Translations under genes and position numbers: made by a program
Part shown: one piece after another, positions 30,671 through 38,555 of the stretch
How the letters are laid out: each line of letters begins with the position of its first letter
Position numbering within the stretch: position 1 is the stretch's first letter
NCBI GenBank assembly: GCA_030066555.1
Contig: JASJBK010000048.1
Coordinates: 1-47,916 of the forward strand
From: Halieaceae bacterium
GTDB taxonomy: Bacteria; Pseudomonadota; Gammaproteobacteria; Pseudomonadales; Halieaceae
DNA length: 47,916 nucleotides
Direction: 5' to 3'
Notes under the pieces: model-generated
What the model was told of the DNA's origin: nothing
Seen by the model: only the letters and a program-made list of their open reading frames with translations
Database searches by the model: none

Positions 30671-31606
30671 TCAGCCGAAGTTGTGGTCAGCCGCTCGCTG
30701 GGCCGCCTGCTCCTGCACTTCGAAGAACTGCTTCACCGTGCGCTCGATAATGGCCGCGGCGGGTTCTACCCGGTCGATCAGGCTGGCGGACTGGCCGATC
30801 AGCGCCACGCTGGCCTCCAGGTCGCCACCGAAATACAGGTCGAGAATGTTGGCAAGCACCTTCGAGCCATCTGCGCCCTCGCGCAGGGCGGCGGTGGTGT
30901 CGCTCTTGCGAGCGCGCACTGGTGGCATGCCCGCGGTGTTGACCAACCAGGTATCGGTATCGCTGGCCTCGACGATGGCACTCTTGAAATTCTGGTGCAC
31001 CGGGCTCTCGGCAGCGGACACGAAGCGAGTACCCATTTGTACGCCCTCGGCGCCGGCCGCGAAAGCGGCAGCCATGCCAATGCCGTCACTGATGCCGCCG
31101 GCGGCGACCATGGGAATATCGCAGCGACGGCGGATGCCCTGCAGCAGCGGCAGCAGGCCAACCGGGTCGGGGTTCTTGAAACCGCCGCCCTCCGTACCCT
31201 CGACAATCAGGCCGTCGACGCCGCACTCCACCGCCTTCATGGCACTCTTCAGGGTGGCCACCGAGTGATAAACGGTAATGCCGGCATCCTTGAGCATATC
31301 GATGAACTTGGCCGGGTTGCCCGCCGAGGTGGTGACGAACTTCACGCCGTGCTCCACCACGAAGCGCACCATGCTGTCGTCGCGCAGGAACAGTAAGGGC
31401 AGGTTGACGCCAAAGGGCTGGTCGGTGAGCTCGGCCATGGCGCGGATTTCCCGCTGGCAGTTCTCGGTTTCACCGGATGAGGTTTCGATGATGCCGAAGC
31501 CGCCGGCATTGCAGACGGCAGAGGCCAGCTGCGAGCGGGCGATCCAGCCCATGGGCGACTGCATGATGGGATAGCGGCTGCCCAGGTGCGCAAGTACACG
31601 GTTCAT
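30671..31606 (-). CDS. Nitronate monooxygenase-like (NMO/NPD) flavoprotein
   Basis: PIMQSPMGWIARSQLASAVCNAGGFGII, MVAAGGISDG, GAEGVQMGTRFV. Confidence 0.88.
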   Translation of the reverse strand: MNRVLAHLGSRYPIMQSPMGWIARSQLASAVCNAGGFGIIETSSGETENCQREIRAMAELTDQPFGVNLPLLFLRDDSMVRFVVEHGVKFVTTSAGNPAKFIDMLKDAGITVYHSVATLKSAMKAVECGVDGLIVEGTEGGGFKNPDPVGLLPLLQGIRRRCDIPMVAAGGISDGIGMAAAFAAGAEGVQMGTRFVSAAESPVHQNFKSAIVEASDTDTWLVNTAGMPPVRARKSDTTAALREGADGSKVLANILDLYFGGDLEASVALIGQSASLIDRVEPAAAIIERTVKQFFEVQEQAAQRAADHNFG

Positions 31607-31626
31607 GGGTGTTCCTGTACGGGGGT

Positions 31627-32625
31627 TTATCCCCCAGTGGTGTTCATGAAGCGGACGATGTCGGGTTCCTCGTCCAGGTCGAAATGGTGTTTCTCGGGTT
31701 TGAGGTCCATGGCGGCGACGATCGCCTGCTTGAGGGCCTCGTCGTCAACAGCGGGGTCACGCAGCAGGACGCGCAGGTCCATGCTGTGTTCATTGCCCAG
31801 GCACAGCAGCAGTCGGCCTTCGACGGTGACCCGCACCCGGTTGCAGAGGTGGCAGAAGTTGTGGCTGTGGGGAGAGATGAAACCAACCCGGCTGTCGCTG
31901 CCGGACACCGCCCAGTAGCGCGAGGGGCCGCCGGTCTGCTCGGTGGTGGCCGTGAGCTGGTAGCGGCTGCCGATCACTTCGCGCACCTCGTCGCTGGAGC
32001 AGAAGGTCAGGGCCCGGTCGTGGTCGTCGATCAGGCCCAGCGGCATCTCCTCGATAAACGAGATATCCAGCTCGCGGTCGAGGGCGAAATCCACCAGGTC
32101 GAGAATTTCTTCCTCGTTGCGCCCTTTCATGATCACGGTGTTGAGCTTGATGCGCTCGAATCCGGCAGCGCGTGCGGCGTCGATACCCCTCAGCACCTGC
32201 TGGAGATCACCGGTGCGGGTGATGCGCCGGAATTTGTCGTCGTCGAGACTGTCGAGGCTGATATTGATGCGCCTGACCCCGGCCGCCTGCAGCGGTTCGG
32301 CGTAGCGATCGAGCTGGGAGCCATTGGTGGTAATCACCAGTTCGCGCAGGCTCTCGATGGCGCCCAGCTGCTCCACCAGGTGCATGACATTGTGGCGCAC
32401 CAGCGGTTCGCCGCCCGTGAGGCGGATCTTCTTTACGCCCAGCGCCGCAAAGGCGGCACCCACCCGGTACAACTCCTCGAGGGTGAGCACCTCGGCCCTG
32501 GGTACGAAGGTCATATCCTCAGCCATGCAGTACACGCAGCGGAAATCGCAGCGGTCTGTCACTGACAGGCGAATGTAATCTACGGTGCGGCCAAAGCGGT
32601 CGACCAGGGCAGGTGTTTTGTCCAT
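31627..32625 (-). CDS. moaA: GTP 3',8-cyclase (molybdenum cofactor biosynthesis MoaA)
   Basis: Radical [29 protein letters not shown]-terminal double glycine NTTGG. Confidence 0.96.
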   Translation of the reverse strand: MDKTPALVDRFGRTVDYIRLSVTDRCDFRCVYCMAEDMTFVPRAEVLTLEELYRVGAAFAALGVKKIRLTGGEPLVRHNVMHLVEQLGAIESLRELVITTNGSQLDRYAEPLQAAGVRRINISLDSLDDDKFRRITRTGDLQQVLRGIDAARAAGFERIKLNTVIMKGRNEEEILDLVDFALDRELDISFIEEMPLGLIDDHDRALTFCSSDEVREVIGSRYQLTATTEQTGGPSRYWAVSGSDSRVGFISPHSHNFCHLCNRVRVTVEGRLLLCLGNEHSMDLRVLLRDPAVDDEALKQAIVAAMDLKPEKHHFDLDEEPDIVRFMNTTGG

Positions 32626-32648
32626 AGCCCATCGATTCTACTGGGAAT

Positions 32649-32716
32649 ACCGCCGTTGCTCTAGGGCACCTTCAGCCCACAGCCCGGGGCGTCTCCGGGC
32701 CAAGCGGCGGTGCCCT
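32649..32716. promoter_or_regulatory. Nested inverted repeats in the moaA/HHDH-like intergenic region
   Basis: Outer arms AGGGCACC (32663-32670)/GGTGCCCT (32709-32716), inner arms GCCCGG (32682-32687)/CCGGGC (32695-32700); alternative arms ACCGCCG (32649-32655)/CGGCGGT (32705-32711). Confidence 0.6.
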
Positions 32717-32751
32717 TGTTACACTACGGTGTCCTCTAAGGGAGAATAACA

Positions 32752-33426
32752 ATGGCGGGACGGCTGCAAGGCAAGCGCATCCTGATTACCCAGGCCGATG
32801 ATTTCATGGGGCCCACTTTTGCGGACGCTTTCCGGGAGGAAGGCGCCGAAGTCCTGGAAGACCGAACTGATCTCACGGTGCCCGCGGCCGCCGCCGAGGT
32901 GGTTGCTGCGGCCGGCGAAATCGACGTGCTGGTGGCCAACCTGGCGGCGCCCTCGGACGCGGCCTACGCGGTGAAGGTGTCTGACGAGCGCTGGAACCAC
33001 CTGTTCGACGTGATGGTGCACCCGATGCATCGCCTGGTGCGCGCCGCCCTGCCGGCCATGATGGAACGTCGCTCCGGCAAGATCATCGTGGTGGGCAGTG
33101 CCACCGGTCTCAAGGCGGCTCCCGGCACCGCACCCTACAGTGCCGCCCGCAGCGCGCAGGTGGGCTATGTGCGCAGCGTAGGTGTTGAAGCGGCGCGCTT
33201 CAATGTGCAGATCAACCTGATAGCCCAGCACTTCGTGGAGAATCCCGAGTACTTTTCCGAGCAATTCCAGCAGACCGATGCCTTCAAAAAGTTGATGGCA
33301 GAGGTGCCTGCCGGGCGCCTGGCGCGCCCCGAGGAAGACGCCGCCCTGGCGATATTCCTCGCTTCCAGTGAATCCGACTTTTTCGTGGGTCAGGCAATCC
33401 CGTTCTCGGGCGGATGGGCACAGTGA
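32752..33426 (+). CDS. Halohydrin dehalogenase-like protein (SDR superfamily, non-canonical)
   Basis: 224 aa. N-terminus RILITQADDFMGPTFA has T-x4-F-x-G instead of the Rossmann TGxxxGxG; catalytic S116-x12-Y129-x3-R133 (GSATGLKAAPGTAPYSAARSA) in place of YxxxK. Confidence 0.78.
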   Translation: MAGRLQGKRILITQADDFMGPTFADAFREEGAEVLEDRTDLTVPAAAAEVVAAAGEIDVLVANLAAPSDAAYAVKVSDERWNHLFDVMVHPMHRLVRAALPAMMERRSGKIIVVGSATGLKAAPGTAPYSAARSAQVGYVRSVGVEAARFNVQINLIAQHFVENPEYFSEQFQQTDAFKKLMAEVPAGRLARPEEDAALAIFLASSESDFFVGQAIPFSGGWAQ

Positions 33427-34478
33427 GAACTGCGTTTATTGCGCTGGCGCTGCTGCTGGCGGGCCACGCCTGGGCCGATGCCCCGCCGGCAGACTGCGAC
33501 CCGGTGGACGGCATCACCTCGATCTGTGGGCTGGTGGCGCCGGAGGATATCGAGCTGCTGCCCGGCGGACGCTACCTGGTGTTCAGCCAGATGCAGGAGG
33601 GCCTGGGGCTGTCGCTGCTGGACTCTCGCGATGACAGCGTAAGACCGCTGTATCCGCCGGGAGCCACCCAGGCGGAGCCCAGCTGGGGCGACGCTGCCTG
33701 CCCGCCGCGACCGGCAGACCGGATGCTGTTGCACGGGATTCACCTGGCCCGCCGCGCCGACGGTCGCCTACAGGTGCTGGCGGTCAACCACGGCGGCCGT
33801 GAGTCGGTGGAGTTCTTTGAGATTCTCGAGCCCCGCCAGGACCTGCCGGTGGCCTTGTGGCGCGGCTGCGTGCTGACCCCGGAGCCCTTCTTCTTTAACG
33901 ATGTGGTGGGCCTTTCCGACGGTGGCTTCCTGGCCACCAACATGTACGACCGCAATGCCCAGGCCTGGGATGCGATCAGGGCCTTGTTTGGTTACGAGAG
34001 CGGGAATGTACAGCGCTGGAGGCCCAGCTCGGGATTTGAAACTGTGCCCGGCACCGCTGCACGGGTGCCCAACGGCATCGCCATCGCGCCCGATGAGAAG
34101 CACTTCTACCTGAACGCCTACCTTGGCAGCGAAGTGGGCAAGTACAAGCTCGACGGGGGTAACCCGGTGACCGTGCTTTCCATTGCGCGCCCCGACAACT
34201 CTGCCTGGGACAGTCGCGGCCGCCTGCTGGTGGCCAGCCACGACGATAGGCTGCGTGCCATTGTCGACGGAATTCCCGGGAGCGACGGTGGTCCTGTGGA
34301 CCTGCGTTTCAGGATTATTGCCATCGACCCTGAAAGTCACGAGACCGAGGTGGTCCTGGAGCGCGAGGGCGCTCCGATGGGCGGTGGCACGGTGGCGGTC
34401 GATGCGGCGGGGCACCTCTACATCGGCTCCTACGCGGGGGACAGGATCATTAAATTCCCCCTGACGATCGAGCCGTGA
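33423..34478 (+). CDS. Secreted paraoxonase (PON)-family / SMP-30-like six-bladed propeller lactonase-like protein
   Basis: Signal peptide MRTAFIALALLLAGHAWA (GTG start 33423; ATG 33414 also possible). PON-like blocks: APEDIELLPGGRYLVFS, LLHGIHL, LAVNHGGRESVEFFEI, FFNDVVGL, VPNGIAIAPDEKHFYLNAY, RPDNSAWDSRGRLLVASH, APMGGGTVAVDAAGHLYIGSYAGDRI. Confidence 0.78.
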   Translation: MRTAFIALALLLAGHAWADAPPADCDPVDGITSICGLVAPEDIELLPGGRYLVFSQMQEGLGLSLLDSRDDSVRPLYPPGATQAEPSWGDAACPPRPADRMLLHGIHLARRADGRLQVLAVNHGGRESVEFFEILEPRQDLPVALWRGCVLTPEPFFFNDVVGLSDGGFLATNMYDRNAQAWDAIRALFGYESGNVQRWRPSSGFETVPGTAARVPNGIAIAPDEKHFYLNAYLGSEVGKYKLDGGNPVTVLSIARPDNSAWDSRGRLLVASHDDRLRAIVDGIPGSDGGPVDLRFRIIAIDPESHETEVVLEREGAPMGGGTVAVDAAGHLYIGSYAGDRIIKFPLTIEP

Positions 34479-35857
34479 GCACGGGGCCGGTTCGCGCTAT
34501 TGCAATGATTGCCGGCCCGCTGTTGGCGGTGCTGGTGCTGGTGGGCATGTTGCAGGCGGGCTATTCCCGGGAGATCGCCGTCACTGCACTGGTGGCGAGC
34601 TGGTGCGTGGTGTGGTGGATTTTTGAGCCGGTGCCGATTCCCGTCACCTCTCTGCTGCCGCTGGCTATCCTGCCCCTGATGAGCGTGCTGACCCCGGCGG
34701 AGGTGGGCGCGGCGTATGGCAGCCCGCTGATTCTGTTGCTGCTCGGCGGCTTTATCCTGTCCCGCGCCATGGAAACCAGTGGCGCTCACCGACGGGTGGC
34801 GCTGAACATGATGCGCCTGTTTGGTAGCGACAGTGACCGGCGGCTGGTGTTCGGGTTCATGGCGGCGGCGGCGGTGCTGAGCATGTGGATTTCCAATACC
34901 GCTACCACCCTGATGTTACTGCCAGTGTCCATGGCGATTATCGAGCGCGCCCGCGGCGAGGCACTGGCGGTGCCGCTGCTGCTGGGTATGGCCTACGCTG
35001 CCAGCGTTGGCGGCATTGCCACCCCGATCGGAACACCGCCCAACCTGATCTTCATGCAGATCTTCACCGAGACCACCGGGGCCGAGGTGAGCTTCGTGCA
35101 GTGGATCAGTTGGGGCCTGCCGGTTGTGCTGGTGATGGTGCCGCTGATGGGCATCTGGCTGACTCGCAACCTGCGCGGTTCCAGTGAGGTCGACCTGCCG
35201 GAACCTGGCGCCTGGCGGGTAGAAGAACAGCGCGTGATGATTGTGTTCGCGCTGACCGCACTGGCCTGGGTAACACGTACCGAGCCCTTCGGCGGCTGGC
35301 GTGCCTGGCTGGACCTGCCCATGGCCAACGACGCCTCGGTGGCGATGCTGGCGGTGGTGCTGATGTTCATGATCCCCAACGGCAAGGGCGAGCGCCTGCT
35401 GAACTGGGAACAGGCCGTGACTATTCCCTGGGGTGTGTTGATCCTGTTCTCTGGTGGTATCTGCCTGGCCAAGGGTTTCGTGGCCTCTGGCCTTAGCGGC
35501 GTGTTGGGAGAATGGCTGGCCTCGCTCAACTACCTGCCTATCTGGCTGCTGATCGGCATCATCTGCCTGGTGGTGACCTTTATGACCGAGACCACCAGCA
35601 ATGTGGCGACCACTACCCTGCTGATGCCGATTCTCGCAGCCGCTGGTCTGGCGGCTGATATTCCCCCGGAGGTATTGATGGTGCCGGCGGCGATGACCGC
35701 CAGCTGCGCCTTCATGCTGCCGGTGGCCACCGCGCCCAACACGGTGGTCTATGGCAGCGGCAAGATCAGCGTGCAGCGCATGGTGCGGGAGGGCTTTGCC
35801 CTCAATATGCTGGGTGTACTGGTAGTCGCAAGCATCTGTTTCTGGCGGCTTGCGTAA
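34475..35857 (+). CDS. DASS/SLC13 (NadC-type) anion:Na+ symporter family
   Basis: 460-aa polytopic protein; WISNTATTLMLLPV, TPIGTPPNLIF, TETTSNVATTTLLMPILA; GTGA overlap with the preceding gene. Confidence 0.9.
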   Translation: MSTGPVRAIAMIAGPLLAVLVLVGMLQAGYSREIAVTALVASWCVVWWIFEPVPIPVTSLLPLAILPLMSVLTPAEVGAAYGSPLILLLLGGFILSRAMETSGAHRRVALNMMRLFGSDSDRRLVFGFMAAAAVLSMWISNTATTLMLLPVSMAIIERARGEALAVPLLLGMAYAASVGGIATPIGTPPNLIFMQIFTETTGAEVSFVQWISWGLPVVLVMVPLMGIWLTRNLRGSSEVDLPEPGAWRVEEQRVMIVFALTALAWVTRTEPFGGWRAWLDLPMANDASVAMLAVVLMFMIPNGKGERLLNWEQAVTIPWGVLILFSGGICLAKGFVASGLSGVLGEWLASLNYLPIWLLIGIICLVVTFMTETTSNVATTTLLMPILAAAGLAADIPPEVLMVPAAMTASCAFMLPVATAPNTVVYGSGKISVQRMVREGFALNMLGVLVVASICFWRLA

Positions 35858-35889
35858 CAAGGGCTGGAGCAACTCACCCAGGACTCGCT

Positions 35890-36687
35890 GTGCAAGCCGC
35901 TAAATTCTTCGACCTGTTGTGGTCAGACTTCCTCGATCACGCGCCCAGTGCCGGCGCGATTCACGGCCTGCTCGGCGGCGGTGAGCCGATCGTCAACGAC
36001 CATATCGCGCTGCGCACCTTCGCCACCCCGGTACTCGGGCTCGAAGCGCTGCACCCGCTATTTGCCCGGATGGGATTTACCGTCGGTGACGAATACCGGT
36101 TTGCCGCCAAGAAGTTGAGGGCGCGCTACTATCGGCACCCGCAAGCGGGGATTCCCAAGATTTTCATCAGCGAACTGCTGCTGGATGAGTGCAGCGCACG
36201 GCTGCGCGACATTGTGCTCCGGTTATGTGAGCAGGTGCCTGCCGATGCCCCCGGCAACCCGGGATTCCTGGCCTCGGGTCGGCACTGGGTCCTGGACTTC
36301 GGCACCTACCGGGCGCTGCTGCAGGAAAGCGAGTATGCAGGATGGCTGGCCGCCCACGGCTTCAGGGCCAACCACTTCACTGTCGACGTCAATGCACTGA
36401 GAGGTTTTGGCTCGGTCGCTGCGGTCAACAGGGCGCTCAAGGCGGCAGGTTTCGTGTTGAATACCTCGGGTGGAGAAATCAAGGGATCGCCCTCCGTGCT
36501 GTTGGAGCAATCATCCACCCTGGCCGATCGGGTGAAGGTGGAATTCAGTGACGGTGCGCAGGTCATTCCCGGGTGTTTCTACGAGTTTGCCCGCCGCTAT
36601 CCGCAGGCGGACGGCTCGCTCTACCAGGGTTTCGTGGAGGCCAACGCCGACCGGATCTTCGAGAGCACCAACGCCCTGGCCAGCTGA
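35890..36687 (+). CDS. DUF1338-domain protein (2-oxoadipate dioxygenase/decarboxylase-like fold)
   Basis: VNDHIALRTFATPVLGLEALHPLFARMGFTVGDEYRFAAKKLRARYY..., ANHFTVDVNAL, QVIPGCFYEFARRYP. Confidence 0.75.
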   Translation: MQAAKFFDLLWSDFLDHAPSAGAIHGLLGGGEPIVNDHIALRTFATPVLGLEALHPLFARMGFTVGDEYRFAAKKLRARYYRHPQAGIPKIFISELLLDECSARLRDIVLRLCEQVPADAPGNPGFLASGRHWVLDFGTYRALLQESEYAGWLAAHGFRANHFTVDVNALRGFGSVAAVNRALKAAGFVLNTSGGEIKGSPSVLLEQSSTLADRVKVEFSDGAQVIPGCFYEFARRYPQADGSLYQGFVEANADRIFESTNALAS

Positions 36688-36688
36688 G

Positions 36689-36910
36689 TTAGCTGCCGGG
36701 CTGTGAGTCCTGCTCTTCCTCGGAGTTCTCGCGCACCCGCTGGTCTATATAGCCGCTGAGTGCGGCCGCCCCGGCCCCGCCGATAAAGCCCCCGAATACG
36801 CCGGCCAGGGTGGCGGTGGCGGCGTCTCTTGTGAAGATATAGATAATGAGACCGACCACGGCGCCCAGGAAAGTACCGGTCGTAAGCCAGGTCATGAGCA
36901 TGGTTTTCAT
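36689..36910 (-). CDS. Small membrane protein (73 aa)
   Basis: MKTMLMTWLTTGTFLGAVVGLIIYIFTRDAATATLAGVFGGFIGGAGAAALSGYIDQRV; two predicted TM helices, charged tail. Confidence 0.5.
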   Translation of the reverse strand: MKTMLMTWLTTGTFLGAVVGLIIYIFTRDAATATLAGVFGGFIGGAGAAALSGYIDQRVRENSEEEQDSQPGS

Positions 36911-36936
36911 GGTACGACTATCTTAAACAGAAGCCG

Positions 36937-37905
36937 TCAGAAGCTGAAGTTTTCCCCGACCAGCTCCTCGGAGACGCGCCACAGACGCTCGGCGGCGTCT
37001 TCATCCAGCGCGTAGGCGCGCACGCCGTGGCTGGTGGATTCATTCTCGATCGGCGCCACCCCGCAATCCTCCAGGTAGACAGCGCCCTGTCCGTCCAGTT
37101 CTGGCGCGGTGGCAGCGTATACCGAGGTGGCGGCGCCGGCGGCGGTGGACTTCAGGGTCCAGTTGCCGATCTGCTCGGCGCGGGCGTTGATGAGGGCCCG
37201 ATCCTCGTCGTCCATATGGCGGCTCAGCTCGGTCTCGATGACGCCGGGATGCACGGCATAGGCGCGTACGCCGCGGTTGCGCAGGCGCGCGTCCAGCGCC
37301 ACGGCAAACAGGATATTGGCGGTCTTGGACTGGCCATAGGCAGCCCACTTGTTGTAGCCACGGCCCGAGAAGTCCAGGTCGTCGAAGTCGACCGGCGACA
37401 TGTGATGGGCCCGGGAGCTTAGTGCTACCACCCGCGCGGGTGCCCCCTCGAGCAGCGCCGGCACCAGCCGGTTGGTCATCAGGAAGTGCCCCAGGTGGTT
37501 GGTGCCAAATTGCAGTTCGAAGCCTTCCTCGGTGGTGCCGTGGGGACAGGCCATGATGCCGGCGTTGTTGATCAGGATGTTGAGCGTGTCGTAGCGGGCC
37601 AGGTAGGCATCGGTAAAGGCGCGGATGCTGGCCAGCGAACCCAGCTCCAGTTCCATCACGTCGACTGCCTGGTTGCCGGTGGATTCACGAATGTCGGCGA
37701 CGACTTCTTCGCCGCGGACCATGTTGCGCGCGGTCAGGGTCACGGCGGCGCCGTGTGCTGCCAGGGTGCGCGCTGTTTCAACTCCCAGCCCGGCGGTGCC
37801 GCCGGTCACCAGGGCGCGGGCTTCGGTAAGGTCGATGCCCTCCAGCACCTGGTCAGTGGTGGTGTCGTGTCCGAAATTGGCGCGATCGCTCATGGCAGCT
37901 TCCAT
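36937..37905 (-). CDS. Classical-type short-chain dehydrogenase (retinol dehydrogenase/protochlorophyllide reductase-like)
   Basis: TGGTAGLG, NNAGIM, YGQSK; start 37905 or 37893. Confidence 0.88.
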   Translation of the reverse strand: MEAAMSDRANFGHDTTTDQVLEGIDLTEARALVTGGTAGLGVETARTLAAHGAAVTLTARNMVRGEEVVADIRESTGNQAVDVMELELGSLASIRAFTDAYLARYDTLNILINNAGIMACPHGTTEEGFELQFGTNHLGHFLMTNRLVPALLEGAPARVVALSSRAHHMSPVDFDDLDFSGRGYNKWAAYGQSKTANILFAVALDARLRNRGVRAYAVHPGVIETELSRHMDDEDRALINARAEQIGNWTLKSTAAGAATSVYAATAPELDGQGAVYLEDCGVAPIENESTSHGVRAYALDEDAAERLWRVSEELVGENFSF

Positions 37906-37947
37906 TGGTTTATTGTTGTATCTGCGTATGGGTAGGGCCTGGAGTCT

Positions 37948-37971
37948 GCCCCGGCCGAGTCGGACCGGGGC
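37948..37971. other. Strong intergenic hairpin
   Basis: GCCCCGG-CCGagtCGG-a-CCGGGGC, in the gap between peroxiredoxin and SDR genes (both minus). Confidence 0.5.
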
Positions 37972-37983
37972 CGTGTCGCTGGT

Positions 37984-38463
37984 TTACAGCAGTTCCATCA
38001 TGGCTTCTGCGGAGCTGACCTCGATGCCTGCACCCGGCTCAACGTTCAGGTGGGTCACGGCGCCGTCTTCCACGACCATCGCGTAACGCTGGCTGCGGCT
38101 ACCCATGCCGAAACCGCTACCGTCCAGCACCAGGCCCAGGGCCTCGGTGAGCTCGCCGTTGCCGTCGGCCAGCATCAGGATTTCCGCGGCATTCTGCGCT
38201 TCGCCCCAGGCGCCCATGACGAAAGCGTCGTTGACCGACAGGCAGGCGATGGTGTCCACGCCCTTGGCCTTGATCTTGTCGGCATGGACCACGAAGCCCG
38301 GCAGGTGCGTCATGGAGCAGCCCGGTGTGAAGGCGCCGGGTACCGCGAACATCACCACTTTCTTGCCCGAGAAGATCTCGTCTGTGGTGATGTCTTCCGG
38401 ACCCTGGGGTCCCATTACTTTGAGAGTGACGCTGGGTACTTTGTCGCCAACTTGGATGGTCAT
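37984..38463 (-). CDS. Peroxiredoxin (Prx5-like)
   Basis: MTIQVGDKVPSVTLKVM..., AVPGAFTPGCSMTHLPGFV. Confidence 0.92.
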   Translation of the reverse strand: MTIQVGDKVPSVTLKVMGPQGPEDITTDEIFSGKKVVMFAVPGAFTPGCSMTHLPGFVVHADKIKAKGVDTIACLSVNDAFVMGAWGEAQNAAEILMLADGNGELTEALGLVLDGSGFGMGSRSQRYAMVVEDGAVTHLNVEPGAGIEVSSAEAMMELL

Positions 38464-38555
38464 GCTAATCTCCGTGCAGTGAGGCGCCCATTCGGGGCGG
38501 GGATGTCGGGCCGAGGCCCACTGCGAATGAGTATAGACCCTGAGGCGAGCCGTTG

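Noticed and set aside
34916-35872. 318-aa minus-strand ORF over the DASS transporter
   Set aside because: His/Gln-rich antisense translation of a polytopic membrane protein.
36937-37905. Second halohydrin dehalogenase-like SDR
   Set aside because: Has canonical TGGTAGLG and YGQSK motifs, so a normal NAD(P)-dependent SDR.
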